A program made the translations under genes and the position numbers. Shown one piece after another: positions 16,765 to 24,286 of a stretch of 64,000 bases of DNA. Each line of letters begins with the position of its first letter. Positions within the stretch are counted from its first letter, which is position 1. The notes under the pieces were generated by a model. That model saw only the letters and a list, made by a program, of their open reading frames with translations, searched no databases and was not told where the DNA came from. Source of the DNA: Mycetocola_B reblochoni. Its GTDB lineage: Bacteria > Actinomycetota > Actinomycetes > Actinomycetales > Microbacteriaceae. Where the stretch lies: NCBI RefSeq assembly GCF_003667525.1, contig NZ_RCUW01000010.1, forward strand, positions 33,052-97,051, read 5' to 3'.

Positions 16765-16821
16765 TCGGGGTCGTGACCGGCGCGCTACGGCCCCGCCCCC
16801 GCCGGCCGCCAGGCTGGGGGC

Positions 16822-17775
16822 ATGTCACCCGCAGCATCGCCCGACGCACTCCCCTCCCCCTCGGCCGGGCCCTCCCCCGCCATCACGTTGACCGGAGTGT
16901 CGCGGTCCTTCGGCCACGGCGCCGCCAGAGTCGATGCGGTCCGCTCGATCGACCTGCGCATCGGCCGCGGTGAGATCGTCGCACTGCTCGGGCCCAACGG
17001 TGCGGGCAAGACCACGACCATCGACATCCTCCTCGGGCTCAGCGCCCCCAGCAGCGGCACCGTCGAGGTCCTCGGCGCACCCCCGCGGGAGGCCGTGCAG
17101 GCCGGGCGGCTGGCCGCGGTGCTGCAGACGGGCGGGCTGCTCGGCGACCTGCGCGTCGGCGAGACGCTCCGGCTGTTCGCCGAGCTGCACGGCGTCGGCG
17201 AGCGCGTGCCCGCGGCGCTCGAGCGTGCCGAGCTCTCCCGGCTCGTCACCCGCCGCGTCGGGCTGTGCTCCGGCGGCGAGCAGCAGCGCCTCAAGGTGGC
17301 CATCGCGCTCATCAGCGACCCGGAGGTGCTCGTCCTTGACGAGCCGACCGCGGGCATGGACGTCGCCGCCAGGCATGCGTTCTGGCGCACCATGCGGCTG
17401 GAGGCCGAGCGGGGCCTCACCATCGTCTTCGCCACCCACTACCTGGAGGAGGCAGAGAGCTTCGCCGAGCGGATCGCGCTCATGTCCTCGGGCCGTGTCG
17501 TCGCCGACGACGACACCGCGGCGCTCAGGGCGCGCCTCACGGGGCGCACCGTCAGCGCCACCGTTCCCGACGCCGGACGTGACGGGGTCGTCGCCGCGCT
17601 GACGGCGGACGGCCGCACCCAGCTCACCGGACTGGACGGCGGCCGCGTGCACCTGCGCAGCACTGACTCGGACGCCGTCGCTCTCGCACTGCTGACCCGG
17701 CACGGGGCCCGCGATCTGGAGATCACCGCGCCCAGCCTCGACGACATCTTCCTCGCGCTCACCTCGGAGAACTGA
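16822..17775 (+). CDS. ABC exporter ATP-binding protein (DrrA/ABC-2 type)
   Basis: A 317-residue ATPase that powers the ABC-2 permease encoded two bases downstream. Walker A is GPNGAGKTTTID, the signature is degenerate but recognisable as CSGGEQQRLK, Walker B is VLVLDEPTAGMD, and the H-loop is FATHYLEEA. An N-terminal Pro/Ser/Ala stretch of about 25 residues precedes the fold. The ATG at 16822 has CAGGCT six bases upstream, so it may be leaderless. With the downstream histidine kinase and response regulator it forms a typical sensor-plus-exporter locus for envelope stress or an antimicrobial compound (context inference). Confidence 0.88.
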   Translation: MSPAASPDALPSPSAGPSPAITLTGVSRSFGHGAARVDAVRSIDLRIGRGEIVALLGPNGAGKTTTIDILLGLSAPSSGTVEVLGAPPREAVQAGRLAAVLQTGGLLGDLRVGETLRLFAELHGVGERVPAALERAELSRLVTRRVGLCSGGEQQRLKVAIALISDPEVLVLDEPTAGMDVAARHAFWRTMRLEAERGLTIVFATHYLEEAESFAERIALMSSGRVVADDDTAALRARLTGRTVSATVPDAGRDGVVAALTADGRTQLTGLDGGRVHLRSTDSDAVALALLTRHGARDLEITAPSLDDIFLALTSEN

Positions 17776-17777
17776 CC

Positions 17778-18530
17778 ATGTCCCTTATCTACGCACGCAC
17801 CGAGTTCATCCGCCGCGGACGCGACGGGGCGAACCTGTTCTTCATCCTCGCGCTCCCGGTGGCGATGTACCTCGTCTTCGGCCCGAACGCGGGCAGCACC
17901 GACGGGCGCAGCGGGCACGGCAGCACCGAGTTCTACGTCATGGTCTCGATGGCGCTGTACGGCGCAGCCACCGCCATGACCACGCTGACCGGCTCGGCCG
18001 CGACCGAGGTGTCGCAGGGCTGGGGCCGGCAGCTCGCGCTCTCGCCGCTGAGCACGGGGGCGTTCGTGACGACGAAGGTGCTCGTCGCCCTCGCCTACTC
18101 GGCCATCTGCATCGCGGTGCTGTTCGCCGTCGGCGCGGCGACCGGGGCCACGGCGGACGCCGGCTGGCGCTGGGCGGCCTGCGCGGGGATCGTGCTCCTA
18201 GGCTCCAGCATCTTCGCCCTGTACGGGCTCGCGGTCGGGCTCGTCTTCCGCAGCGACTCGGCGCTCGGCATCGCGTCGGCGCTGCTCACGCTGTTCGCGT
18301 TCTTCGGGAACGTGTTCCTGCCGCTGGACGGGACGATGCTCGACATCGCGCGGTTCACCCCCCTGTACGGCGTCGTCGGACTCGCACGCTGGCCGCTGCT
18401 CGAGGGGGCCGTCGTCGGGCAGAGCGAGCCCGACTCGCTGCTCGGGCTGATCGGGAACGTCCTCGGCTGGGCGGTGCTGTTCGGGACCGCAGCCGTCCTC
18501 GCCGTCCGGCGCTCGCGTGCCCGGCGCTGA
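17778..18530 (+). CDS. ABC-2 type transporter permease
   Basis: A 250-residue integral membrane protein with six predicted helices and the ABC-2 feature of a GLARWPLLE loop region before the last helix. It begins two bases after the ATPase stop codon, indicating coupled translation and one complex. The substrate is not deducible from sequence. Confidence 0.85.
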   Translation: MSLIYARTEFIRRGRDGANLFFILALPVAMYLVFGPNAGSTDGRSGHGSTEFYVMVSMALYGAATAMTTLTGSAATEVSQGWGRQLALSPLSTGAFVTTKVLVALAYSAICIAVLFAVGAATGATADAGWRWAACAGIVLLGSSIFALYGLAVGLVFRSDSALGIASALLTLFAFFGNVFLPLDGTMLDIARFTPLYGVVGLARWPLLEGAVVGQSEPDSLLGLIGNVLGWAVLFGTAAVLAVRRSRARR

Positions 18531-18593
18531 CGCACGCGATGGCGCTCCTGCGCCCGGGCCCGGCACGGGGCGAGGGCGCCGGGGCCCGGCGGA

Positions 18594-18599
18594 TAGGAT
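18594..18599 (+). promoter_or_regulatory. -10 box of a leaderless histidine kinase gene
   Basis: TAGGAT lies seven bases before the ATG at 18607, suggesting that the kinase/regulator pair has its own leaderless promoter besides read-through from the ABC genes. Confidence 0.5.
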
Positions 18600-18606
18600 C
18601 GGGGCC

Positions 18607-19710
18607 ATGGTCAAGCGGGCGTGGCGCGCGGTGCTGCTCAGGCGCGAGTCGCAGTTCTCCGTCATCCTGGCCGCGGTGTGGATGGTGTTCCTGTACTACC
18701 CCGCCACCGCCCTCGGCGACGGAGTCCCCCTCGTCGGCGTGGTCGTCGGGTGGACGGCGCTGATCCTCTTCGCCGTGGTCTACCTGTTCCTGTTCGCGCT
18801 CATGGGCAGGGACGGCCCGGGGCGGGGCCCGGCCCGGCCGTTCCTCATCGGCTTCGCCGTCGAGCTGGCGCTCGTGGCCGTCTTCGTCCCGCTCATCGGG
18901 ACCGGCGTGCTGTCCTTCACGCCGTTCCTCTGCGCCCTCGCGGTGTTCACGCTCCCCGTCCTGGCCGCCGTGGCGGTCGTCGTCGGAACCGCGGTCGGCG
19001 TTCTCGTCACCATGGTCGCGACGGGGCAGGAGTGGCTGAGCCTGCTCATCAACGTCGGCGCCATCGTCCTCATCGGCACGATCACGCGCTGGTTCATCCG
19101 GAGGGCGGCCGAGGCCGACACGCTCGCCATCGGCAAGGCGGTCGCCGAGGAGAGGGAGACCGTGGCGCGCGACGTGCACGACCTCCTCGGCCACTCGCTG
19201 ACCCTCATCAAGCTCAAGGCGGAGCTCGCGCAGCGCCTCGTCGAGCGCGACCCTGAGCGGGCGGCGCGGGAACTCGCCCAGATCAGCGCCGTCGCATCCG
19301 AGTCGCTCGCCGGGGTCCGCACCACCGTCAACGGGCTCCGGGTGGGACTGGACGCCCAGCTCGCACAGAGCAGGCACGCGCTCGCCTCGGCCGGGGTGCG
19401 GCTGGAGACGACGGGGAGCGCCGAGGTGCTCTCGCCTGCCCAGAACGTCCCTGTCGCGTGGATCCTGCGCGAGTGCACGACGAACACGATCCGGCACGCC
19501 CGCGCCACCAGGGCGGAGGTGTCGTTCGAGCCAGGCCGGTTCCGCTTCGACGACGACGGCACGGGACTGGTCCGCTCCGGCGACGGGGGACGGCAGGCGA
19601 CCGACGGCAACGGCTTCGCCGGGATGCGGGAGCGCGCCGCGGTCGCGGGCGCGCTGCTGCGCGTGGCCGAGTCCCCGCTCGGCGGGGTCAGGGTGGAGGC
19701 GAGCTGGTGA
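18607..19710 (+). CDS. NarL-type sensor histidine kinase
   Basis: A 367-residue membrane kinase. About five hydrophobic segments occupy residues ~15-165 with only short loops, so the signal is probably sensed within the membrane. HisKA_3 follows with ARDVHDLLGHSLTLIKLKAE, the phospho-accepting His near residue 191, then a short HATPase_c with ECTTNTIRHARAT (N box) and DDDGTGL (G1). The ATG at 18607 sits behind TAGGAT. Its stop overlaps the response regulator start by four bases (GTGA). Confidence 0.9.
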   Translation: MVKRAWRAVLLRRESQFSVILAAVWMVFLYYPATALGDGVPLVGVVVGWTALILFAVVYLFLFALMGRDGPGRGPARPFLIGFAVELALVAVFVPLIGTGVLSFTPFLCALAVFTLPVLAAVAVVVGTAVGVLVTMVATGQEWLSLLINVGAIVLIGTITRWFIRRAAEADTLAIGKAVAEERETVARDVHDLLGHSLTLIKLKAELAQRLVERDPERAARELAQISAVASESLAGVRTTVNGLRVGLDAQLAQSRHALASAGVRLETTGSAEVLSPAQNVPVAWILRECTTNTIRHARATRAEVSFEPGRFRFDDDGTGLVRSGDGGRQATDGNGFAGMRERAAVAGALLRVAESPLGGVRVEASW

Positions 19711-20324
19711 GCGCGACACCGATCCGGCTGATGCTCGTCGACGACCAGCAGCTCATCCGCGGCGCGATCGGCGCGCTGCTCGAGCTCGAGGGGGACCTGG
19801 CCGTCGTCGCGTCCGTCGGCGACGCGGCGGGGGCCGTCGAGGCGGCGGAGCGCCTGCGACCGGACGTGTGCCTCATGGACATCCAGCTGCCGGGGATCGA
19901 CGGCATCGAGGCGACGGGGATGGTGCTCGCCGCGAGCCCGGCCACGCGGGTGCTCATGGTGACGACCTTCGCGCGCCCCGGCTACCTGCGCTCCGCCGTC
20001 GCGGCGGGCGCGAGGGGTTTCCTCGTCAAAGACGCCCCGCCCGCCGAGCTCGCCGCCGCCGTGCGACGGGTGCACGCGGGCCTGCGCGCCATCGACCCCG
20101 CCCTGGCCGAGGAGTCGCTGTTCGACGGTGCCAGCCCGCTCAGTCCGCGGGAGCGCGACGTGCTGACGGCCTCCGCCGACGGGCGGCCCGTCCGGCGCAT
20201 CGCCGAGGCGCTGTTCCTGTCCCAGGGCACCGTGCGCAACCACCTGTCCGCCGCGATCGGCAAGACCGGCGCCGCCAACCGCGCCGAGGCCGCGCGGATC
20301 GCCAGGGACCGCGGCTGGATCTGA
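19707..20324 (+). CDS. LuxR/NarL-family response regulator
   Basis: A 205-residue partner of the preceding kinase. The receiver domain has LVDDQQ (acidic pocket), phospho-acceptor Asp in CLMDIQLPG near residue 57, and Lys in LVKDAPP. The C-terminal LuxR-type helix-turn-helix spans about residues 145-200 (LSPRERDVLTASADGRPVRRIAEALFLSQGTVRNHLS, read here in parts). The start is GTG 19707, four-base overlap with the kinase. The likely target is the ABC exporter operon through the dyad at 16749-16764. Confidence 0.92.
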   Translation: MSATPIRLMLVDDQQLIRGAIGALLELEGDLAVVASVGDAAGAVEAAERLRPDVCLMDIQLPGIDGIEATGMVLAASPATRVLMVTTFARPGYLRSAVAAGARGFLVKDAPPAELAAAVRRVHAGLRAIDPALAEESLFDGASPLSPRERDVLTASADGRPVRRIAEALFLSQGTVRNHLSAAIGKTGAANRAEAARIARDRGWI

Positions 20325-20393
20325 ACCGGCCGCGACGTCCGCGCGGACGCCCGCTCCCGGTGTCCCGCGCCAGCCGGCCGGGCTACCCGCCGC

Positions 20394-21461
20394 TCAGCCG
20401 GCGGTGGCCCTCCGGCGTGCCACGGCGTCGGCGAGCACACCGAGCAGACGGCTCGTCTCGTCCCAGCCGATGCAGGCGTCCGTGATGCTCTGCCCGTAGA
20501 CCAGCCCGGCGGGGCCGTCGTCGCCGAGGTCCTGACGTCCGGGCTCGATGAAGCTCTCCATCATGAGCGCCCCGATCGGCTCCCCCGCCGCGACCTGCCC
20601 GGCGAGCAGCTCGACGACCTCGGCCTGGCGCACGTGGTCCTTGCCGCTGTTGGCGTGGCTCGCGTCGACGACGACGCGCGGCGCGTGCCCCGCAGCCCGC
20701 GAGCGCTCCGCCGCGGTGGCCACGCTGGCCGAGTCGAAGTTCGGCCCCGACTTGCCCCCGCGGAGGATGAGGTGCGCGCTCGGGTTGCCGGTCGTGCTGA
20801 CCACGCTCGCGCGGCCGTCCGCGTCGACACCGAAGAACACCTGCTCCTGCGCCGCCACGGTGCAGCCGTCGAGGGCGACGCCGACGTCGCCGTCCATCCC
20901 GTTCTTGAAGCCGACGGGCATGCTCAGTCCGCTCGCCATCTGCCGGTGGATCTGGCTCTCCGTCGTCCGCGCGCCGATGGCGCCCCAGGCGACGGCGTCG
21001 GCGATGAACTGCGGGCTCGTCGGCTCCAGGAACTCGCAGCCGACCGCGAGGCCGGTGTCGATCACGTCCACAAGGGTCCGACGGGCCAGCCGCAGCCCGT
21101 CGGCCACCCGGTGACTGCCGTCGAGGCCGGGGTCGTTGATCAGGCCCTTCCACCCGCCGGTCGAGCGCGGCTTCTCGAAGTACACGCGCATGACCACGAG
21201 CAGCTCACCGTCGAGCTCGGCCGCGCGGGCCGCCAGCCGACGCGCGTAGTCGAGGGCGGCGACCGGGTCGTGCACCGAGCACGGGCCGACGACGACGACG
21301 AGACGGTCGTCGTGCCCGCTGATGACGCGGTCGATGCTGGTGCGGGCGAGCTCGACGGCGTCCTCGCGCCCCTGCCCGAGCGGCAGCTCGTCGCGCAGCT
21401 CGCGCGGGGCGGGGAGAGGCTCGAAGGTGGTGACCCTCAGGTCACCGGTGGCGCTCATCAT
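20394..21461 (-). CDS. aroF: 3-deoxy-7-phosphoheptulonate synthase (DAHP synthase, class I)
   Basis: Condenses phosphoenolpyruvate with erythrose 4-phosphate, the first step of aromatic amino acid synthesis. The 355-residue protein matches the AroFGH-type class I fold: GPCSVHDPVAALDYARRLA, MRVYFEKPRSTGGWKGLIND, GARTTESQIHRQM, and DASHANSGKDHVRQ with metal ligands. Two ATG codons in tandem (21461 and 21458) are possible starts. Upstream are a 17-residue aromatic leader peptide and a terminator hairpin, so expression is probably attenuated by aromatic amino acid supply. Which amino acid feedback-inhibits the enzyme cannot be read from the sequence. Confidence 0.93.
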   Translation of the reverse strand: MMSATGDLRVTTFEPLPAPRELRDELPLGQGREDAVELARTSIDRVISGHDDRLVVVVGPCSVHDPVAALDYARRLAARAAELDGELLVVMRVYFEKPRSTGGWKGLINDPGLDGSHRVADGLRLARRTLVDVIDTGLAVGCEFLEPTSPQFIADAVAWGAIGARTTESQIHRQMASGLSMPVGFKNGMDGDVGVALDGCTVAAQEQVFFGVDADGRASVVSTTGNPSAHLILRGGKSGPNFDSASVATAAERSRAAGHAPRVVVDASHANSGKDHVRQAEVVELLAGQVAAGEPIGALMMESFIEPGRQDLGDDGPAGLVYGQSITDACIGWDETSRLLGVLADAVARRRATAG

Positions 21462-21517
21462 CGTGGTGGTTCCGTTCCCGGCGGGGCCGGGACAGCCAAC
21501 CGCCGATTAAGACGAAA

Positions 21518-21541
21518 CGCAGAGACGGATTCGTCTCTGCG
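21518..21541 (-). terminator. Attenuator terminator hairpin of the DAHP synthase leader
   Basis: On the minus strand a perfect 10-bp stem (CGCAGAGACG with CGTCTCTGCG, 4-base loop) is followed by TTTCGTCTT. An upstream 10-bp pairing (21585-21594 inside the leader codons with 21545-21554) can form an alternative structure. The hairpin lies between the leader peptide stop and the aroF start. Confidence 0.75.
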
Positions 21542-21571
21542 TGCTGGCTCTGGAAGTCGTGGGGGTGCGCG

Positions 21572-21625
21572 TTACGCGGTCGGCTCCAGAGCCAACTCGA
21601 CATACGCATACCAACGGAAATCCAT
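21572..21625 (-). CDS. Aromatic leader peptide of the DAHP synthase gene (leaderless)
   Basis: The 17-residue ORF encodes MDFRWYAYVELALEPTA, with Phe, Trp and two Tyr in its first eight codons. The ATG at 21625 lies six bases behind the -10 box, so the peptide is translated from a leaderless transcript. It is followed by mutually exclusive pairings and a terminator hairpin before aroF, as in classical attenuation. Ribosome stalling at the Phe/Trp/Tyr codons is expected to alter folding downstream; the exact antiterminator is not fully resolved by eye. Confidence 0.8.
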   Translation of the reverse strand: MDFRWYAYVELALEPTA

Positions 21626-21631
21626 GGCTTG

Positions 21632-21660
21632 ATCCTATGCCGTCTCAGACGACGGGTCAA
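21632..21660 (-). promoter_or_regulatory. Promoter of the aromatic leader/aroF transcript
   Basis: -35 TTGACC (21655-21660) and -10 TAGGAT (21632-21637) are separated by exactly 17 bp; the leader ATG follows after six bases. Confidence 0.8.
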
Positions 21661-21718
21661 CGTGGGCGGCACGGCCCGGCGGCCAGCGTGGGCATCAGAC
21701 GGGGCCGCGGCACGTCGG

Positions 21719-22170
21719 TCAGCACGAACCCTGACCCACACGCGCCCGGCGCCGCGCGATCGCACCGGCGGCGAAACGGCCGATCCCCGCGACAACCATC
21801 GCGGGCAGGCCGCTCAGGAGGATCAGCCGCGGCCATCCCCCCTCGGTCTGCTGCCCCGCGCCCAGGCCGTTCAACAGAGACGGAATGAGCCAGGAGCCCA
21901 CCGCCAGCCCCACGAGCGCGAAGACAGCCACATGTGCCCCCTCGACACGCACACCCCGCACAACGCGATTGAGCAGGTGCGCGCAGGGCAGGCCGACGAT
22001 GAGCAGGGCTGCGTAGCCGAACAGGAGCGCGAACACGGCCAGCAACGGCAACACGGCGAACGCGCGGAGCGCCTGCGGCCCCGCCGCTCAGCAGCGTTCC
22101 CAGCCGGTGATCGTGCGGCGCGCGCCCGACCGTAGCGCCTGTCCAGTTCCGACACGGTGGCCGCGCTCAT
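21719..22170 (-). pseudogene. Frameshifted paralogue of the upstream membrane protein gene
   Basis: The ATG at 22170 overlaps the previous stop by four bases (ATGA) and starts a soluble segment MSAATVSELDRRYGR. The hydrophobic remainder is in another frame (open from about 22054 to the TAA/TGA region at 21719) and reads LLAVFALLFGYAALLIVGLP and on to AGAIARRRARVGQGSC. A third frame carries the connecting stretch PHDHRLGTLLSGGAAG. Two +1 shifts in GC-repeat tracts (around 22120 and 22075) would restore one protein. The hydrophobic part aligns with the second half of the 22167-22778 product (both have a GLP/GIP, an LxRVxRxVR motif, and VAGxGR near the end). Either a decayed duplicate or a sequencing artefact. 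Confidence 0.5.
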
Positions 22171-22778
22171 CGCGTCGTCCCCGACCACAGCACGCACTCG
22201 CGGCGGTCCTGCACCCCGGGACGGGCCGCACGGTCCGCTGAACGCATGCCGAGCCACCGCCCGACCCCGGCGACCAGGACGCCCGGCCAGACGAACAGCT
22301 GGCCGAGCCCGGTTCCGAGCATGCCGGGAACCTCGGCCAACGACACCCAGCTGAGCTGCCCGGACAGCGCCTGCCCCAGCACGGGGAGCAGCACCCCGCC
22401 CGTGACACCACCGGCGACCGCGAACGCCAGGACGTGGATCCAGCGCTGACGCACCGGGCGCAACACCCGACTAAGCACGGCACCCAGTGGAATCCCCAGT
22501 ACGAGCACGACCACGCCCCCGACGAGGACAAGCGCACCCCCGAAACACACGGCTGTGCCGACAATGTCGCCGAATCCCGGCCCGTCGACGCTGCCACAGG
22601 CCTGCACGCACATCACCACTCCCATGACGAGCCCGAACAGCGGTGCCGCGACGACCAGGCCCAGGACAGCGCCCCAGAGGTGGTCGACGATCCCGAAGCG
22701 ATTCCGTGGCGCGTCGATCACAGCCGCCCCGTGCCGGGGCGGCACCGCGCCGACGCGGGCAGTCCGGGGCCTAGGCAT
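22167..22778 (-). CDS. Four-helix membrane protein of unknown function in a TetR operon
   Basis: A 203-residue protein with about four long hydrophobic segments (around residues 30-60, 75-105, 120-145, 155-185) and no recognised domain. Its ATG lies within the last codons of the upstream tetR gene (8-base overlap), so the two are co-transcribed and it is probably the target of that regulator. A frameshifted paralogue follows with a four-base overlap. It may be a membrane stress or permeability factor; nothing in the sequence gives a reaction. Confidence 0.65.
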   Translation of the reverse strand: MPRPRTARVGAVPPRHGAAVIDAPRNRFGIVDHLWGAVLGLVVAAPLFGLVMGVVMCVQACGSVDGPGFGDIVGTAVCFGGALVLVGGVVVLVLGIPLGAVLSRVLRPVRQRWIHVLAFAVAGGVTGGVLLPVLGQALSGQLSWVSLAEVPGMLGTGLGQLFVWPGVLVAGVGRWLGMRSADRAARPGVQDRRECVLWSGTTR

Positions 22779-23442
22779 CGTCGGCCCCGGTGATCAGCTG
22801 CACCACGCCGATCGCCTCCCTCAGCTGCTTCTTCAGGAACGGCAGCCGGCTGACGGCGAGAAGCTCGGCGATGAGAGGCACCACCCGGTCGACGAGCTCC
22901 CGGGTCCGGCGCTGCCCCGGGGAGCGGTCGTACGCCCAAAACAGCATCCCCGCCATGAACGCACCCCAGAGCAGCTCGGGCAGTTCCGCGCGGAGCTCGG
23001 CGCTCACCCGCAGATCGGAGCCGGTGACGACGTCGTCGAACAGCGACACCGCGGCCGTCTTCGCCTCGCGCGCGCGGCCGCCGAAGGGGTTGCTGGCGCC
23101 GCCGGGGGTGATGGCCGTACCGAGGAATGAGCCCGCGAAGTCGTGGTAGTCGTCGACCAGGTCGAAGCCGAGCAGGTACACGGCTCGCAGGCGTGCGGCG
23201 AAGGAGCGCTCGCCGTCCAGAACCCGCTGCCCCTGGTCGCGGTAGCGCTCGGACACGTGGACGTAGAGCGCGCTCACGATGTCGTCTTTGGAGCGGAAGT
23301 AGTAGTAGATCCCTCCGGGGGCGATGCCGGCGGCGTCCGCGATGCCCCGCATCGTCGTCCCGTCGAAGCCGTTCTGTCGCAGCGACTCGAAGGCCGCGCG
23401 CTGGACACGCTCTCTGGTCTGCTCCGACTTCTTCGCTGCCAT
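22771..23442 (-). CDS. TetR/AcrR-family transcriptional repressor
   Basis: A 223-residue repressor with the N-terminal helix-turn-helix (residues ~8-55: RERVQRAAFESLRQNGFDG, TMRGIADAAGIAPGGIYYYF) and an all-helical ligand domain. The ATG at 23442 is favoured over upstream codons because it starts MAAKKSEQTRER and sits six bases behind a -10 box. A perfect 16-bp palindrome fills the gap between the -35 and -10 boxes, so autorepression is nearly certain. It is first in an operon with two related membrane proteins. Confidence 0.9.
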   Translation of the reverse strand: MAAKKSEQTRERVQRAAFESLRQNGFDGTTMRGIADAAGIAPGGIYYYFRSKDDIVSALYVHVSERYRDQGQRVLDGERSFAARLRAVYLLGFDLVDDYHDFAGSFLGTAITPGGASNPFGGRAREAKTAAVSLFDDVVTGSDLRVSAELRAELPELLWGAFMAGMLFWAYDRSPGQRRTRELVDRVVPLIAELLAVSRLPFLKKQLREAIGVVQLITGADDA

Positions 23443-23448
23443 ACCGCA

Positions 23449-23476
23449 ATGGTATTTGAACATGTTCAAAAAGCAA
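23449..23476 (-). promoter_or_regulatory. tetR promoter with operator palindrome as its spacer
   Basis: -35 TTGCTT (23471-23476) and -10 TACCAT (23449-23454) are separated by exactly the perfect 16-bp palindrome TTTGAACATGTTCAAA (23455-23470). The ATG follows the -10 after six bases, so the message is leaderless. Confidence 0.8.
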
Positions 23477-23626
23477 GGGGAAAGCTGTCGCCGCTCCCCC
23501 GCCGCAGCGCCCGTCCGCCCCGACCTGACGCCGACGCACACGGACGGCACCGCGCATCCGCCCCTGCCCGCACACGAGTCGGGGCCGGCCGCAGGAGCGA
23601 CCGACCCCGAGAAACCGCAGCGCGGC

Positions 23627-24286
23627 TCAGCGGCGCATGACCTTGCGCGCCAGCCAGTTGCCGAAGAACTGCACGAGCTGGACGAGCACGATGATGACGA
23701 AAACCGCCGCCCAGGTCACCACCGGGTTGAACTGGCGCATGCCGTACTGGATCGCGAAGTTACCCGTGCCGCCGCCGCCGATGTAGCCCGCCACCGCCGA
23801 CATGTCCACGAGGGCGACGAAGGCGAAGGTGAAGCCGAGGATCAGCGGGCCCAGCGCCTCGGGGATGACGATCTGGAACATGGTCCGCAGCCGGGACGCA
23901 CCGGCAGCGCGGGACGCCTCGATCACGCCGGGGCTGACCGTGAGCAGGTTCTGCTCCACCAGACGGCCGATCGCGAACGACGCCGCCAGCGAGATCGCGA
24001 AGATCGCGAAGCCCGTGCCGATCGCCACGATGCCGAGCGACCGTGCCAGCGGCTGCACCGCGGGCAGGAAGATCAGGAACGGGATCGGACGGAAGATGTT
24101 GACGATGACGTTCACCAGGCCGTACACGAAGGCGTTCGGGTACAGGCTGCCCGGCCGGGTCGCGTAGAGCAGCCCGCCGAGGACGAGTCCGCCGAGACCG
24201 CCGAACAGCAGGCTCAGCCACACCAGCTGCAGGGTCTGGCCGAAGGCCTCCCAGAACAGCGGGGTCAGACGAATCAGGTCATCCAT
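23627..24286 (-). CDS. metI: Methionine ABC transporter permease
   Basis: A 219-residue inner-membrane permease of the MetI family with five predicted helices and the EAA-type loop EASRAAGASRLRTMFQIVIPEALGP (in parts). Its ATG at 24286 shares one base with the metN stop (TGATG), with GGAGG seven bases upstream. It is the last gene of a metQ-metN-metI cluster and is followed by the tetR intergenic region. Confidence 0.93.
   Translation of the reverse strand: MDDLIRLTPLFWEAFGQTLQLVWLSLLFGGLGGLVLGGLLYATRPGSLYPNAFVYGLVNVIVNIFRPIPFLIFLPAVQPLARSLGIVAIGTGFAIFAISLAASFAIGRLVEQNLLTVSPGVIEASRAAGASRLRTMFQIVIPEALGPLILGFTFAFVALVDMSAVAGYIGGGGTGNFAIQYGMRQFNPVVTWAAVFVIIVLVQLVQFFGNWLARKVMRR

Noticed and set aside
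20336..20349. The palindrome CGTCCGCGCGGACG between the response regulator and aroF as a terminator
   Set aside because: Too short, with no loop and no tail; chance dyads are common in such G+C-rich sequence.
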